A stretch of 64,000 nt of DNA from Burkholderia sp. 8Y (GCF_902506145.1 NZ_LR733520.1:2277476-2341475); one strand, 5' to 3'. Shown: positions 48,846 through 62,603, counted from the first letter of the stretch. The notes: generated by a model from the letters alone, not told the origin. Program-made: numbers and translations.

Positions 48846-49262
48846 TCAGAAGGGTTTGATGACGACGAGCAGCGTCGCGCCGAGCAAACCGAGCACCGGC
48901 AACTCGTTGTACATGCGGTACCACTTGTCCGAGCGCGTGTTCTCGCCGCGCTGAAACGTGCGCAGCAGAATGCCGCAATACGCGTGATAGGCAACCAACA
49001 ATACGACGATGCCGAGCTTCGCGTGCAACCAACCCTGTCCGCGCCCGATGCCGACATCCAGCCATAGCCACAGCCCGCACGCGAGCGCCGGCACGGCGAT
49101 GAACGTCATGAAGCGAAAGAGCTTGCGCGCCATCAGCAAAAGACGCGCGGTGGCTGCCGAGTCCTTCTCCATCGCGAGATTCACGTAGATGCGTGGCAGG
49201 TAGAACAGCCCAGCGAACCACGAGGCGACCAGCACGATATGTAGCGATTTGATCCAGAGCAT
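48846..49262 (-). CDS. hemJ: HemJ-type protoporphyrinogen oxidase / CopD-like membrane protein
   Basis: 138 residues, four hydrophobic segments. MLWIKSLHIVLVASWFAGLF with the conserved His8, LPRIYVNL, an RLLLMARKLFRFMTFIAVPA stretch, HAKLGIVVLLVAYHAYCGIL and terminal WYRMYNELPVLGLLGATLLV. The pattern fits HemJ (UPF0093), which oxidises protoporphyrinogen IX in heme synthesis in bacteria without HemG or HemY. Downstream of proA on the same strand, 22 bp gap. Confidence 0.83.
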   Translation of the reverse strand: MLWIKSLHIVLVASWFAGLFYLPRIYVNLAMEKDSAATARLLLMARKLFRFMTFIAVPALACGLWLWLDVGIGRGQGWLHAKLGIVVLLVAYHAYCGILLRTFQRGENTRSDKWYRMYNELPVLGLLGATLLVVIKPF

Positions 49263-49284
49263 CGTTTTTCGTATTCGGCGGTTT

Positions 49285-50556
49285 TTATTGACGCACTTCG
49301 CCGCGACCGAGCACGACGTATTTCAGCGATGTCAGCCCTTCCAGTCCCACCGGCCCGCGCGCGTGCAACTTGTCGTTCGAAATGCCGATCTCCGCGCCCA
49401 GCCCGAACTCGAAGCCATCCGCGAAGCGCGTCGATGCGTTGACCATCACGCTCGCCGAATCGACTTCGCGCAGGAAACGCATGGCGCGGTCGTGGTCCTC
49501 GGTGACGATCGCGTCCGTGTGATGCGAGCCGTAGCTGTTGATATGGTCGATCGCTTCATCCAGTCCGTCGACGATCTTGACCGCCAGAATCGGCGCAAGG
49601 TATTCGGTGCTCCAGTCTTCCTCGGTCGCATCCACGAGCGCGCCGATGTGCGCAGCTTCCAGCACCTTGCGCGCCGCCGCATCGACGCGCAGTTCGACGT
49701 CTTTCGCCTGAAACGCGCGCGCGAGCATCGGCAACGCAGCGTCGGCGACCGTGCGGGCGATCAGCAGCGTTTCCATCGTGTTGCAGGTGCCGTAGCGGTG
49801 CGTCTTCGCGTTGTCGCAGATCGCCGCCGCTTTTTCGAGATCCGCGCGGTCATCCACGTACACGTGGCAGATGCCGTCGAGATGCTTGATCATCGGCACG
49901 CGCGATTCTTCCATCAGCCGCGCAATCAGGCTCTTGCCGCCGCGCGGCACGATCACGTCGACGAACTCAGTCATGGTGATGAGCTTGCCGACCGCCGCGC
50001 GATCCGCCGTCGCCACCACCTGCACCGCGTCCTGCGGCAGCCCCGCCGCTTGCAGTCCCTCGCCGATCAGCGTGGCAAGCGCGGTGTTGCAATCGAGCGC
50101 CTCCGAGCCGCCGCGCAAAATCGTCGCGTTGCCGGATTTGAGGCAGAGCGCGGCGGCGTCGATGGTCACGTTCGGCCGCGATTCATAGATGATGCCGATC
50201 ACGCCGAGCGGCACGCGCATCTGCCCGACCTGAATGCCCGTTGGACGAAACTTGAGCCCGCTGATCTCGCCGATCGGATCAGCCAGCGACGCCACTTGCC
50301 GCAAGCCTTCGACCATGGTGGCTAGCGCCTTGTCGGAGAGCGTCAGACGGTCGATGAACGCCGCGTCGTAGCCCTTCTCGCGCGCTCTCGCCAGATCGCG
50401 CGCGTTTGCAGCCTTGAGCGCGTCGCGTTCCCGTTCGATCGCATCCGCCACCGCGACGAGCGCCGCGTTTTTCGCCGCCGTCGACGCCCGCGCCATCGCG
50501 CGTGACGCCGCGCGAGCGCGGCGTCCGAGGTCGGTCATGTACTGGTCGATGTTCAT
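49285..50556 (-). CDS. proA: gamma-glutamyl phosphate reductase (glutamate-5-semialdehyde dehydrogenase)
   Basis: 423 residues from [25 protein letters not shown]-dependent second step of proline synthesis. Motifs: [48 protein letters not shown], and catalytic Cys in [15 protein letters not shown]. Start at 50556 is preferred to the in-frame ATG three codons upstream because the shorter form matches the family start and has room for a ribosome-binding site. The gene is 111 bp downstream of holA. Confidence 0.94.
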   Translation of the reverse strand: MNIDQYMTDLGRRARAASRAMARASTAAKNAALVAVADAIERERDALKAANARDLARAREKGYDAAFIDRLTLSDKALATMVEGLRQVASLADPIGEISGLKFRPTGIQVGQMRVPLGVIGIIYESRPNVTIDAAALCLKSGNATILRGGSEALDCNTALATLIGEGLQAAGLPQDAVQVVATADRAAVGKLITMTEFVDVIVPRGGKSLIARLMEESRVPMIKHLDGICHVYVDDRADLEKAAAICDNAKTHRYGTCNTMETLLIARTVADAALPMLARAFQAKDVELRVDAAARKVLEAAHIGALVDATEEDWSTEYLAPILAVKIVDGLDEAIDHINSYGSHHTDAIVTEDHDRAMRFLREVDSASVMVNASTRFADGFEFGLGAEIGISNDKLHARGPVGLEGLTSLKYVVLGRGEVRQ

Positions 50557-50667
50557 CTGGATCATTCCGTCATGCCGTTGGAGAGCGCGGCATCAGTGAG
50601 CAGTGGATTCGCGTGCGGTTGCATGGATGCCGGGACGCAAAGAATCATTCTAAGCCGTGACGCGTCT

Positions 50668-51753
50668 TCAGCGACGCGGTCGCGGCGCCGTCGAGTCGCC
50701 CTGCGCGACGGCCATCGCCAGTTCGAACATGCCCGCCCACGGATCGGGTGGCGGCTCGCTGCCGCGCGCACCCGTGCTGCCGGAACTACCCGAGAGCCCT
50801 TTGACCTGCCGGTCGAGCCGTGCGGCGAGCGAGAGCGCGCCTTCGAGCGCGCCTTCGGTCACGCGGGAAAGCGCCGGGCCGATCAACCGCTCGCGCGGTC
50901 CCCACACGCGGTTTTCCCGCAGCAGCGTGGCGAGCGGCTTGCCCGACGCCACCCCGCGCTTGATGCGCAAGAGCGTGCGGACTTCGTCGACGAGCGCCCA
51001 AAGCACGAGCACCGCCGCTTCGCCTTCGCCTTTGAGACCGTCGAGCATGCGTGAAAGACGGCCGACGTCGCCGGTCAGCATCGCCTCGTTCAGCTTGAAC
51101 ACGTCGTAACGCGCCACGTTCAGCACGGCGTCATGAATCTGCTCGAACGTGAGCACGCCCTGCGGATAAAGCAGGCCGAGCTTCTGAATTTCCTGATGCG
51201 CGGCAAGCAGATTGCCCTCGACGCGCTCCGCGATGAAGACGAGCGCGCGCCGCCCTTCCTCGCCCGGCGCGACGCGCTGGCCCTGCTGCGCGAGCCGTTG
51301 GCCGACCCACATTGGCAATTGCGCGCGGTCGACCGGATCGACCTTCAGCGCCACGCCCGCGCCGATGAGCGCCGTGAACCACGCGGATTTCTGCGTTGCC
51401 GAATCGAGGCGCGGCAGCGTGACCAGCGTGACGACATCGGGATTGCCGGCGGCGGCAAGCGTCTTCAGCGCCTCGCCGCCCTCCTTGCCGGGCTTGCCCG
51501 TGGGAATACGCAGCTCGATCAGCTGACGGTCGCCGAAGAGCGACATCGACTGCGTCGCACCGATGAGCGCGCTCCAGTCGAAGCCGCGCTCGACCGTGAA
51601 AACGGTGCGATCCGTGAAGCCGCCCGCCCGCGCGGCGGCCCGGATGCGGTCGCACGCTTCCTGCACGAGCAGATGTTCGTCGCCATAGACGACGTACAGC
51701 GCCTTCGGGCCTTTCGCGAGGTGCGCTTCAAGCGCGTCGAGCTTCAGTTGCAT
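50668..51753 (-). CDS. holA: DNA polymerase III subunit delta
   Basis: 361 residues. Clamp-loader delta subunit that opens the beta clamp. MQLKLDALEAHLAKGPKALY start, QSMSLFGDRQLIELRIPTGK in domain I, and the conserved VEGNLLAAHQEIQKLGLLYP and RYDVFKLNEAMLTGD stretches. The C-terminal SGSSGSTGARGSEPPPDP tract is a low-complexity loop. Follows lptE by 21 bp. Confidence 0.94.
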   Translation of the reverse strand: MQLKLDALEAHLAKGPKALYVVYGDEHLLVQEACDRIRAAARAGGFTDRTVFTVERGFDWSALIGATQSMSLFGDRQLIELRIPTGKPGKEGGEALKTLAAAGNPDVVTLVTLPRLDSATQKSAWFTALIGAGVALKVDPVDRAQLPMWVGQRLAQQGQRVAPGEEGRRALVFIAERVEGNLLAAHQEIQKLGLLYPQGVLTFEQIHDAVLNVARYDVFKLNEAMLTGDVGRLSRMLDGLKGEGEAAVLVLWALVDEVRTLLRIKRGVASGKPLATLLRENRVWGPRERLIGPALSRVTEGALEGALSLAARLDRQVKGLSGSSGSTGARGSEPPPDPWAGMFELAMAVAQGDSTAPRPRR

Positions 51754-51774
51754 GGTGAACGGTCGCGCGGCGCG

Positions 51775-52385
51775 TTACAGCGGCGGCGTGGGCAGCGGCG
51801 CCCGCGGCGCGATGCCCGGCGCCTGTTCGCCCGGCGTCGGATGCAGCGAACGGACGACCGCGAGCCGGCGCGTCAGTTGATCCACCGCGTCGTTGCGCAT
51901 GTCGTTATAGAGCAGCGTGGCTTCCTGCGCCTTCGCGAGCGTGTACTGGTTGCTATAGGTCATCGCGCGATTGAGCGCGATGGCGCTAGGCGGAATCAGC
52001 ACCGTCCCGTCCGCGCCGACGAGCGTGTAGCTCAGGTTGTAGACGAGCTCGTACTCCTGGATCACGCCCTGCGAATTGAGGCTGAGGGTGGTCAGACCCT
52101 GCCCTTCCGTGAGAAAGAGCGTCGCGTCCGGCTTCTCCGAGGGCTTCACGATGACCGTATCGCTTCCGCCCTGCACCAGGCGTTCGAGCCGCCCGACCAT
52201 CTGCGGCGCGCCGCCGCTGATGGCGAGACGCTTGAACGCGTAGTCCTGCTCGCCGCGCAGCTGGAAGCCGCACGCGGACAGCGCGAGCGCGCCGCCCAGC
52301 AGCGCGAGAAACGAACGCCGGCTCACGCTTGCCGCGCGCTTTTCGACGGCTTTTACGCTCACATCGAATCCCCAGGTTCTGGCCA

Positions 52386-52386
<1 letters not shown>
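51775..52386 (-). CDS. lptE: LPS-assembly lipoprotein LptE
   Basis: 203 residues. LptE plugs the LptD barrel. Lipoprotein signal RRSFLALLGGALALSACGFQ with lipobox LSAC, then LRGEQDYAFKRLAISGGAPQ, the LptE pattern. The start MARTWGFDVSV at 52386 overlaps the leuS stop (TGATG); a shorter start at an internal GTG (VSRRSF) would give a more typical signal peptide, so the exact N-terminus is uncertain. Low-complexity Pro-rich C-terminus. Confidence 0.9.
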
Positions 52387-55296
<2,910 letters not shown>

Positions 55297-55734
55297 TTAG
55301 TGTGCAGGCGCGGGCTTCGCCGCCACCGGCTGCGTCACGAAGCCGATCCGTTCGATTCCCGCCTGCTGCGCCGCGCCCATCACCTGCGCGACGATTTCAT
55401 AGCGCGTGGCGCTCGACGCCCTCAGATGCAACTCCGGCTTCTCCGCCGCCTTGCCCGCCGCGGCGAAGCGCGCACGCATCTCACCGGCGCTGATCGGCGC
55501 GTCGTTCCAGTAGAGCTTGCCGGCGTCGTCGATGGAAAGCGTGATGGTCTGCGGCGTCTCGCGCGCCGGCTGCGAGGACACCTTCGGCAGATCGAGCCGG
55601 ACGGCGTGCGTGAACAGCGGCGCGGTGATGATGAAGATCACTAGCAACACGAGCATGACGTCGATGAGCGGCGTCATATTGATGTCCGCCATCGGCTGGC
55701 CGTTGGGCTTGTTGTCGAGTCCGCCGAACGCCAT
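55297..55734 (-). CDS. exbD: ExbD/TolR biopolymer transport protein
   Basis: 145 residues, one N-terminal transmembrane helix (INMTPLIDVMLVLLVIFIIT) carrying the proton-relay Asp (LIDVMLVLL), then a periplasmic domain with LHLRASSATRYEIVAQVM. Works with ExbB and a TonB to energise outer-membrane receptors. No tonB or tolA nearby. Start 9 bp after exbB. Confidence 0.93.
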   Translation of the reverse strand: MAFGGLDNKPNGQPMADINMTPLIDVMLVLLVIFIITAPLFTHAVRLDLPKVSSQPARETPQTITLSIDDAGKLYWNDAPISAGEMRARFAAAGKAAEKPELHLRASSATRYEIVAQVMGAAQQAGIERIGFVTQPVAAKPAPAH

Positions 55735-55743
55735 CGCGCGCCC

Positions 55744-56409
55744 CTATTGCTTCTCGCCGCAAACGAACGCGTGCAGATCGTGCGCGAAGCCGTCGAGTTC
55801 CTCGGAAATCTGCCGCACGTAGCGGCCGAGCACGTTGTACGCCAGCACGGCCGGAATCGCGACGACAAGACCGAACGCAGTCATGATGAGCGCCTCGCCC
55901 ACCGGGGCCGCGACGTTTTCGATCATTGCCTGTCCGCTCGCCGCGATGCTGCCGAGCGCGTGATAGATGCCCCACACCGTGCCGAGCAAGCCGACGAACG
56001 GCGCCGTGCTGCCCACCGACGCGAGCAGAACCTGTCCGAATTCGAGCCTGCGTTGCGAGTGCAGCAACGCCTGCCGCAGCGCGCGCAACACACGCTCGTT
56101 GCGCTCGACCCGAGCGAGCAGCGCGCCGGGCACTTCCGCTTCGGATGCACGCCACGCCGCTTCGGCGAGCGGCAGATAGACGCGCTCGCGATCGGCGCTG
56201 CGCAACGCGCCGATGCCGTCTTTCAGCGTCGACGCCTGCCAGAAACGTTGCAGCGCGTGCGGCCCCTGCCATTTGGCGCGCGCCAGCACCCACGCTTTCA
56301 CGAGCAAGAAGCACCAGCTCGCGAGCGACATTGCGAGCAGCACGCCCGCAACCGCATGCGTGACGGCATCGCCGCTTTGCAGATAGTGGATAACGCCCGT
56401 TGCCGCCAT
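55744..56409 (-). CDS. exbB: ExbB/TolQ/MotA proton-channel protein
   Basis: 221 residues with three predicted membrane segments. The conserved core VGSTAPFVGLLGTVWGIYHA and NVAAPVGEALIMTAFGLVVA is present. Channel partner of ExbD. In one operon with dapB (14 bp upstream). Confidence 0.93.
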   Translation of the reverse strand: MAATGVIHYLQSGDAVTHAVAGVLLAMSLASWCFLLVKAWVLARAKWQGPHALQRFWQASTLKDGIGALRSADRERVYLPLAEAAWRASEAEVPGALLARVERNERVLRALRQALLHSQRRLEFGQVLLASVGSTAPFVGLLGTVWGIYHALGSIAASGQAMIENVAAPVGEALIMTAFGLVVAIPAVLAYNVLGRYVRQISEELDGFAHDLHAFVCGEKQ

Positions 56410-56423
56410 CGCCAGTGAACGCC

Positions 56424-57221
56424 TCAGCGCAGGCCGAGCACGTCTTGCATGTCGAAGAAGCCCTTTTCGTGCGCGGCGAGAAAGCGCACGGCCCGCAGCG
56501 CGCCTTGCGCGTACGAAAGACGGCTCGCGGACTTGTGCGTGATCTCGATACGCTCGCCGATGCCCGCGAACAGCACCGTGTGATCGCCGACGATATCGCC
56601 GCCGCGTATCGCCGAAAAGCCGATGGTCGACGGATCGCGCTCGCGGGTCACGCCTTCGCGCGCATAGACGGCGCAGTCGTCGAGGTCGCGGCCGAGCGCG
56701 CGGGCCACGACTTCGCCCATGGCGAGCGCGGTGCCGGACGGCGCATCCACCTTATGCCGGTGATGCGCCTCGATGATCTCAATGTCGTAACCCTGCGCGA
56801 ACTGCTTCGCGGCGAATTCGAGCAGCTTGAGCGTCACGTTCACGCCGACGCTCATGTTCGGCGCGAACACCACACCGATCTTCTCGCCCGCCTGCTTCAA
56901 CCGCGCCTTCTGCTCATCGGAAAAGCCGGTCGTGCCGATTACCATCTTCACGTTGTGGCGCAGCGCCGCTTCCAGATGCGCGAGCGTGCCTTCGGGGCGC
57001 GTGAAGTCGATGAGATAGTCGGCGTCGGCGAATACGCGCTCGATGTCGTCGGTGAGCATGACGCCGGTCGTCTTGCCGAGGAAAGCGCCCGCGTCCTGCC
57101 CGAGTTGCGGCACGCCCGGACGGTCGAGCGCGCCGACGAGTTGCGCATCGGGGTCGTTGAGAACGGTTTCGATCAGCATCCGGCCCATGCGGCCCGACGC
57201 CCCGGCGATGGCGATCTTCAT
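56424..57221 (-). CDS. dapB: 4-hydroxy-tetrahydrodipicolinate reductase
   Basis: 265 residues; NAD(P)H-dependent step of lysine and meso-diaminopimelate synthesis. [20 protein letters not shown] (GxxGxMG), [18 protein letters not shown], and the catalytic [20 protein letters not shown]. Full length. Confidence 0.97.
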   Translation of the reverse strand: MKIAIAGASGRMGRMLIETVLNDPDAQLVGALDRPGVPQLGQDAGAFLGKTTGVMLTDDIERVFADADYLIDFTRPEGTLAHLEAALRHNVKMVIGTTGFSDEQKARLKQAGEKIGVVFAPNMSVGVNVTLKLLEFAAKQFAQGYDIEIIEAHHRHKVDAPSGTALAMGEVVARALGRDLDDCAVYAREGVTRERDPSTIGFSAIRGGDIVGDHTVLFAGIGERIEITHKSASRLSYAQGALRAVRFLAAHEKGFFDMQDVLGLR

Positions 57222-57349
57222 GGCTGTCTCGTGTTGACCGCGCGGCGAGCGCGGCGGATTGATGCGGCGTCACGCGACAACGCCCGTGACGCCGGTCTGT
57301 CCGGCAAGGCGCGCACCGCGCGCCTTGCCGACAAAGCTGCTTCGCCGCG

Positions 57350-58144
57350 TTACTGCGGCATGCTGAACTGCGCTTGTCCGCCCGCGTTGGCCGGGGTCGG
57401 CGATGTGCTGGCGGGACCGACGGCGCTGCTGTCTGGAATCGTGATCGTCTGCGGCTTGCGCTGCAACTGGATCTGCGAATTGCCGCCCACGCTGGCCGCG
57501 CCGGGCGCCGCGCCCGCGCTTTGCGGAACGTTCGGGCGCACGGACGACTGCGTTCGGCCAGTCGGCATTTCGACCTGTGCCGTGGCGCGATTGGCGGCCT
57601 GCGCGGCTTGCTGATTCGCGTCGCCGGCAAAAGCCGACGCCGTGTTCGGCTGCGTGGACGGTTCGCCGGCCGGCGCCGTCACGGTCGATGCCGACGCCGC
57701 CCCCGATGCCGCCGCGACCGCTGCGGGCGCCGCTGCCTTCGCGACCTTCACGCCCTTGTCGCCGTCGATTTCAGCGAGCAGTTCGAGATTGGATGGCAGA
57801 TTCTCGCCGCCCGACCAGCTCACGACGCGATCGCTCGCGAAGTTCACGATGAAATCGCGCTGCTGCACGACGGCGGTGGAACCGCGCTTGAAGTAGAACA
57901 CGTAGTCCCAGCGGTCCGCGTGGAACATGTCGGTAAGCAGCGGCGTGCCGAGCAGTTGCTTCACCTGATCGCGCGACATGCCGACCTGCATCTGGCTTGC
58001 CGCTTCCTGGGAAACGAAGTTGCCTTGCACGACCGTGATGCGATAGGGCGTGATGCTCTGCGCGATTCTCTGCGTGACGCTGTCGTACGTCGAGCAACCC
58101 GCGAGCAACGCGGCGAGGGTTGCTGCGATGATGGTTCCCCGCAT
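57350..58144 (-). CDS. bamE: outer membrane protein assembly factor BamE with long low-complexity tail
   Basis: 264 residues. Lipobox in IIAATLAALLAGCSTYDSVT; SmpA/OmlA domain to about residue 120 with VSQEAASQMQVGMSRDQVKQ, LLGTPLLTDMFHADRWDYVF, and RDFIVNFASDRVVSW. The rest is Ala/Thr/Pro/Gln-rich and probably disordered; E. coli BamE is 113 residues. ATG at 58144 has GGGAGAG upstream. Divergent from fur, a classic proteobacterial arrangement. Confidence 0.93.
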   Translation of the reverse strand: MRGTIIAATLAALLAGCSTYDSVTQRIAQSITPYRITVVQGNFVSQEAASQMQVGMSRDQVKQLLGTPLLTDMFHADRWDYVFYFKRGSTAVVQQRDFIVNFASDRVVSWSGGENLPSNLELLAEIDGDKGVKVAKAAAPAAVAAASGAASASTVTAPAGEPSTQPNTASAFAGDANQQAAQAANRATAQVEMPTGRTQSSVRPNVPQSAGAAPGAASVGGNSQIQLQRKPQTITIPDSSAVGPASTSPTPANAGGQAQFSMPQ

Positions 58145-58372
58145 GCGACGGCTCTCCCTGCAATTCGATAAAAATTTTGAGATCATTTCACCTTTCGCGC
58201 ACAGCGCCGGTAACACTGATAACGCCGCGCTCCTCGTCCCGTTCTCAGTCCGTCCCGCGCGGCTTCCGCGTGGGTTGCGCGCGGTTTCAGCGTGCTTTCC
58301 GTATGAGATGTCAGGATTCGGAAAAACGCATTACTATGAGAACCTTGAATTGTACTCTAGGGATGCCTAGCC

Positions 58373-58801
58373 ATGACCAATCCCTCCGATCTGAAAAATA
58401 TCGGGCTCAAGGCGACCCTGCCCCGCCTCAAGATTCTGGAAATCTTTCAGCACAGTCCGGTGCGCCATCTGACCGCTGAAGACGTGTATCGCAATCTGCT
58501 CAACGAGGAGCTCGACATCGGGCTCGCTACCGTGTATCGCGTGCTCACGCAGTTCGAGCAAGCCGGCCTCTTGTCGCGAAGCAATTTCGAGTCGGGCAAG
58601 GCGGTGTTCGAGCTGAACGAAGGCTCGCACCACGACCATCTGGTTTGTATCGACTGCGGCCGTGTCGAAGAATTCTTCGATGCCGAGATCGAGCGCCGTC
58701 AGCAGTCCATCGCGAAGGAACGCGGCTTCAAGCTGCACGAGCACGCGCTCGCGCTCTACGGCGCCTGCACGAAGGAAAACTGCCCGCACCGCAAGCATTG
58801 A
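58373..58801 (+). CDS. fur: ferric uptake regulator Fur
   Basis: 142 residues, winged helix N-terminus ([35 protein letters not shown]) and metal-binding C-terminus with [16 protein letters not shown] and [11 protein letters not shown] (Cys and His ligands). Fe(II)-responsive repressor. Its promoter lies in the 228-bp divergent region shared with bamE; a Fur-box-like palindrome was not clear. Confidence 0.97.
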   Translation: MTNPSDLKNIGLKATLPRLKILEIFQHSPVRHLTAEDVYRNLLNEELDIGLATVYRVLTQFEQAGLLSRSNFESGKAVFELNEGSHHDHLVCIDCGRVEEFFDAEIERRQQSIAKERGFKLHEHALALYGACTKENCPHRKH

Positions 58802-58833
58802 GCGGCATGCGCCCGGTCGGGCGCGACGTGCGA

Positions 58834-58871
58834 AAACCGCCGTCCATCGGCTTCGATGGGCGGCGGTTTCG
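58834..58871 (+). terminator. intrinsic terminator after fur
   Basis: 16-bp stem (58834-58849 pairing with 58854-58869, one G-U wobble), loop GCTT, flanked by AAAA before and TTTCGTTTCG after. 33 bp downstream of the fur stop. Confidence 0.75.
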
Positions 58872-59042
58872 TTTCGTCCGTATGCGGCGCAATCGGCGAT
58901 TGCTGTTCATCGCGTCGCGAGCCCGGCACTTCCTGCGACCGCCGATGTCATAGGAACGGCCGCGAGCGATCGATAGCCCTTCATGGCTTCAATCTGCTTT
59001 CCGCGGACCTGCACATCGCGAACGTCAAAAGGAGTAACGTCA

Positions 59043-59432
59043 ATGGACGTGCAACAACTCGTATCGGAATTCCTGTCCTCGTCGCACGGGGCGCAAGCCA
59101 CGCAGGCGCTGACCGATCAGGGCTTCAGCCAGGAAGATAGTCAGCAAATGCTTAGTACGGCTGCGGAAACGGCGCACGCGCACGCCGAAGAACAAAGCCA
59201 GGGTTTGTTGGGCGACCATCCCGGCAAAAGCTTCTTCGCCGCGTTCGCCGCGGGGCTCGTGCGCGGCGACGGCTTCTTCAAGTCGCTCGAAGACGGTGGC
59301 GAAGGCGTGCTGACCGGACGCATCGCCGAATCGATCGGCGCGCGCATGGGCCTCGATCCGGGCACGGCGTCGACGGTTGCGGCGGCCGCCACGCCTTATG
59401 TCATATCGTTCCTGCGCCAGCGGTTCGCATAA
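59043..59432 (+). CDS. small protein of unknown function
   Basis: 129 residues, MDVQQLVSEFLSSSHGAQAT, with GFSQEDSQQMLSTAAETAHA and GARMGLDPGTASTVAAAATP. An AAGGAG site precedes the ATG at 59043. Alpha-helical, Ala-rich, no signal peptide; resembles small DUF937/YidB-like proteins in its GLDPGTAS-type repeat pattern, but this is a weak impression. Followed by a bidirectional terminator shared with gap. Confidence 0.75.
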   Translation: MDVQQLVSEFLSSSHGAQATQALTDQGFSQEDSQQMLSTAAETAHAHAEEQSQGLLGDHPGKSFFAAFAAGLVRGDGFFKSLEDGGEGVLTGRIAESIGARMGLDPGTASTVAAAATPYVISFLRQRFA

Positions 59433-59445
59433 AAGCGCGCAAAAA

Positions 59446-59476
59446 ACAAAGCCGCTCCGAGGAGCGGCTTTGTCGT
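59446..59476. terminator. bidirectional intrinsic terminator between the small gene and gap
   Basis: 13-bp perfect stem ACAAAGCCGCTCC (59446-59458) / GGAGCGGCTTTGT (59461-59473), A-run before and CGTTT after. Separates convergent genes. Confidence 0.8.
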
Positions 59477-59492
59477 TTCAGCGGGCTAGAAC

Positions 59493-60503
59493 TTACTTCG
59501 CGTTCGCGAGCGCCACAGCCGTATCCAGCATGCGGTTCGAGAAGCCCCACTCGTTGTCGTACCAGCTCGACACCTTCACGAGACGGCCCGACACCTTGGT
59601 GAGCGTTGCATCGAACGTGGACGAAGCCGGGTTATGGTTGAAGTCGATCGAAACCAGCGGCGCGTCGTTGTAGCCGAGAATGCCCTTCAACTCGCCTTCC
59701 GACGCTTCCCTCATGATCTTGTTCACTTCCTCGACCGTCGTGTCGCGCGCCGCGATGAACGACAGATCCACCACCGACACGTTGATGGTCGGAACGCGGA
59801 TCGCGTAGCCGTCCAGCTTGCCGTTCAGCTCCGGCAGCACGAGACCGACCGCCGACGCCGCGCCCGTCTTTGTCGGAATCTGGCTGTGCGTGGCCGAGCG
59901 CGCGCGGCGCAGGTCTTCGTGATACACGTCGGTCAGCACCTGATCGTTCGTGTACGCGTGGATCGTGGTCATCAGCCCGTTGACGAGTCCGATCTTGTCG
60001 TTCAGCGGCTTGACGAGCGGCGCGAGGCAGTTCGTCGTGCACGAAGCGTTCGAGATGACCGTGTCCGATGCCTTCAGCACGTTGTGGTTCACGCCGTACA
60101 CCACGGTCGCGTCCACGTCCTTGCCGCCCGGCGCGGAAATGATGACCTTCTTCGCGCCGCCCTTGATGTGCGCGCTCGCCTTTTCCTTCGTCGTGAAGAA
60201 GCCGGTGCACTCCATCACCACGTCTACATTCAGCTCGCCCCACGGCAGTTCGGCCGGGTTGCGGATCGCCAGCACACGAATCTTGTCGCCGTTGACGACG
60301 AGGTAATCGCCGTCCACCGACACGTCGCCCGGGAACTTGCCGTGCGCGGTGTCGTACTGCGTGAGGTGCGCGTTCGTCTTGGCGTCGCCGAGATCGTTGA
60401 TGGCGACGATCTCGATATCGTGCTTCTTGCCGTTCTCGTAGAAGGCGCGCAACGTGTTGCGGCCGATCCGGCCGTAGCCGTTGATTGCAACGCGAATCGT
60501 CAT
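59493..60503 (-). CDS. gap: glyceraldehyde-3-phosphate dehydrogenase, type I
   Basis: 336 residues. [20 protein letters not shown] (NAD-binding), catalytic Cys in [19 protein letters not shown], and [17 protein letters not shown] at the C-terminus. Central glycolysis and gluconeogenesis; downstream of tkt in one operon (48-bp gap), as usual in Burkholderia. Confidence 0.97.
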   Translation of the reverse strand: MTIRVAINGYGRIGRNTLRAFYENGKKHDIEIVAINDLGDAKTNAHLTQYDTAHGKFPGDVSVDGDYLVVNGDKIRVLAIRNPAELPWGELNVDVVMECTGFFTTKEKASAHIKGGAKKVIISAPGGKDVDATVVYGVNHNVLKASDTVISNASCTTNCLAPLVKPLNDKIGLVNGLMTTIHAYTNDQVLTDVYHEDLRRARSATHSQIPTKTGAASAVGLVLPELNGKLDGYAIRVPTINVSVVDLSFIAARDTTVEEVNKIMREASEGELKGILGYNDAPLVSIDFNHNPASSTFDATLTKVSGRLVKVSSWYDNEWGFSNRMLDTAVALANAK

Positions 60504-60551
60504 GATCTATCTCCTTGGCTTAAAAAACCTTGCTTCGCTGCACGCGGATGC

Positions 60552-62603
60552 TTACGCCGCCAGAACGGCCTTCGCCGTTTCGACCACGTGCTCCACCGTG
60601 AAGCCGAAGTGCTTGAAGAGCGCCCCGGCCGGCGCGGACTCGCCGAACGTGTCGATGCCGACCACGCCGCCTTCGAGGCCCACGTACTTGCGCCAGAAAT
60701 CCGTCACGCCCGCTTCGATCGCTACGCGCGCCACGCCCTTCGGCAGCACGCGCTCGCGGTACTCGGCATCCTGCTTGTCGAAGAGATTCGTGCAGGGCAT
60801 CGACACGACGCGCGCGCCGATGCCTTCCTTCGCGAGCGCCTCGACGGCCTGCATCGCGAGCTGCACTTCCGAACCCGTCGCGATCAGGATGATTTTGCGC
60901 GCGGGAATGTCGTCGTTCCAGTCGACGAGCACGTAGCCGCCCTTCGCGATATTCGCGATCTGAATGTCGTTGCGCGGCGAGAATTGAAGATTCTGGCGGC
61001 TGAAAATCAGCGTCGACGGCCCTTCGTGTTCGATGGCATGCGTCCACGCGACGGCCGTTTCCACCGTATCCGCCGGGCGCCACGTCTGCAACTGCGGAAT
61101 CAGGCGCAGGCTGGAGACGTGCTCGATCGACTGGTGCGTCGGACCGTCTTCGCCGAGACCGATGGAGTCGTGCGTGAAGACGAAAATCGAGCGCGATTTC
61201 ATCAGCGCGGCGACGCGCAGCGCGTTGCGGCTGTAGTCCGAGAACGTCAGGAACGTGCCGCCGAACGGACGGAAGCCGCCATGCAGCGCGATGCCGTTGA
61301 TGGCCGCGCTCATGCCGAACTCGCGCACGCCGTAATTGATGTGGTTGCCCCACTGGATGCCCGCGTGGCCCGCGTTGGCGTTCTCCGCGTCGCCGGCCGC
61401 GCGCACCGCTTTCGACGCCTTCCAGTTCGTGAGGTTGGAGCCGGTCAGGTCGGCCGAACCGCCGAGCAGTTCCGGCAGCGCGGCAGCGAGCCCTTCGATG
61501 GCCTGTTGCGATGCCTTGCGCGTCGCGACGGTTTCCGCGCGCTGGTTCGCGTCCTCGATGATCTTCGCCGCGCTCGCTTTCCAGTCGGCGGGCAGCTCGC
61601 CCTTCATGCGGCGCGTGAACTCGGCGGCTTGCTCGGCGTACTTCGCGCGATAGGCGTCGAACGCCTTGTTCCATTCGCCTTCGACGCGTGCGCCCTGCTC
61701 CTTGCCGTCCCATGCCGCATAGACTTCCTGCGGAATCGTGAACGGCTCGTACTGCCAGCCGATCGCCGCGCGCGTCGCCGCGATTTCGTCGCCGCCGAGC
61801 GGCGCGCCGTGCGCGTCGTGACCGCCCGCCTTCGTCGGCGCGCCCTTGCCGATGACCGTGCGGCAGCAGATGAGCGTGGGCTTGTCGGATTGCTTCGCGG
61901 CGGCGATGGCGGCGTCCACGGCGTTCACATCGTGGCCGTCCACGCCGCGAATCACGTTCCAGCCGTACGCTTCGAAGCGTTTGGGCGTGTCGTCGTGGAA
62001 CCAGTGTTCGACGTGACCGTCGATGGAAATGCCGTTGTCGTCGTAGAGCGCGATCAGCTTGTTCAGCTTCAGCGTGCCGGCGAGCGAACAGGCTTCGTGC
62101 GAGATGCCTTCCATCAGGCAGCCATCGCCCAGGAACACGTACGTGTAGTGATCGACGATCTTCGCGTCCGCCTTGTTGAACTCGGCGGCGAGCAGGGCTT
62201 CGGCGAGCGCCATGCCGACCGCATTGCCGACGCCCTGACCGAGCGGGCCCGTGGTCGTCTCGACGCCCGGCGTGATGCCCACTTCGGGATGGCCCGGCGT
62301 CTTCGAATGCAACTGGCGGAAGTTTTTGATCTCGCTCATCGGCAGGTCGTAGCCGGTGAGGTGCAGGAGCGCGTACAGCAGCATGGAGCCGTGACCGTTC
62401 GACAAGACGAAACGATCGCGGTCGAACCAGTGCGGATTCGACGGATTGTGCTTCAGATGGCGCGACCACAGCGCGACGCCAATCTCGGCCATGCCCATGG
62501 GCATGCCGGGATGACCGGAGTTGGCTTGTTGCACGGCATCCATGGCGAGCGCGCGGATCGCGTTGGCCATGAGGGCGGTCGGGCTGGAAGTCGGGATCGT
62601 CAT
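60552..62603 (-). CDS. tkt: transketolase
   Basis: 683 residues, thiamine-diphosphate enzyme of the pentose-phosphate pathway. N-terminal [20 protein letters not shown], ThDP-binding [20 protein letters not shown] ending near NDDGIS-type residues, [20 protein letters not shown]. Full length. Upstream region 62604-63015 carries a candidate promoter. Confidence 0.97.
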   Translation of the reverse strand: MTIPTSSPTALMANAIRALAMDAVQQANSGHPGMPMGMAEIGVALWSRHLKHNPSNPHWFDRDRFVLSNGHGSMLLYALLHLTGYDLPMSEIKNFRQLHSKTPGHPEVGITPGVETTTGPLGQGVGNAVGMALAEALLAAEFNKADAKIVDHYTYVFLGDGCLMEGISHEACSLAGTLKLNKLIALYDDNGISIDGHVEHWFHDDTPKRFEAYGWNVIRGVDGHDVNAVDAAIAAAKQSDKPTLICCRTVIGKGAPTKAGGHDAHGAPLGGDEIAATRAAIGWQYEPFTIPQEVYAAWDGKEQGARVEGEWNKAFDAYRAKYAEQAAEFTRRMKGELPADWKASAAKIIEDANQRAETVATRKASQQAIEGLAAALPELLGGSADLTGSNLTNWKASKAVRAAGDAENANAGHAGIQWGNHINYGVREFGMSAAINGIALHGGFRPFGGTFLTFSDYSRNALRVAALMKSRSIFVFTHDSIGLGEDGPTHQSIEHVSSLRLIPQLQTWRPADTVETAVAWTHAIEHEGPSTLIFSRQNLQFSPRNDIQIANIAKGGYVLVDWNDDIPARKIILIATGSEVQLAMQAVEALAKEGIGARVVSMPCTNLFDKQDAEYRERVLPKGVARVAIEAGVTDFWRKYVGLEGGVVGIDTFGESAPAGALFKHFGFTVEHVVETAKAVLAA

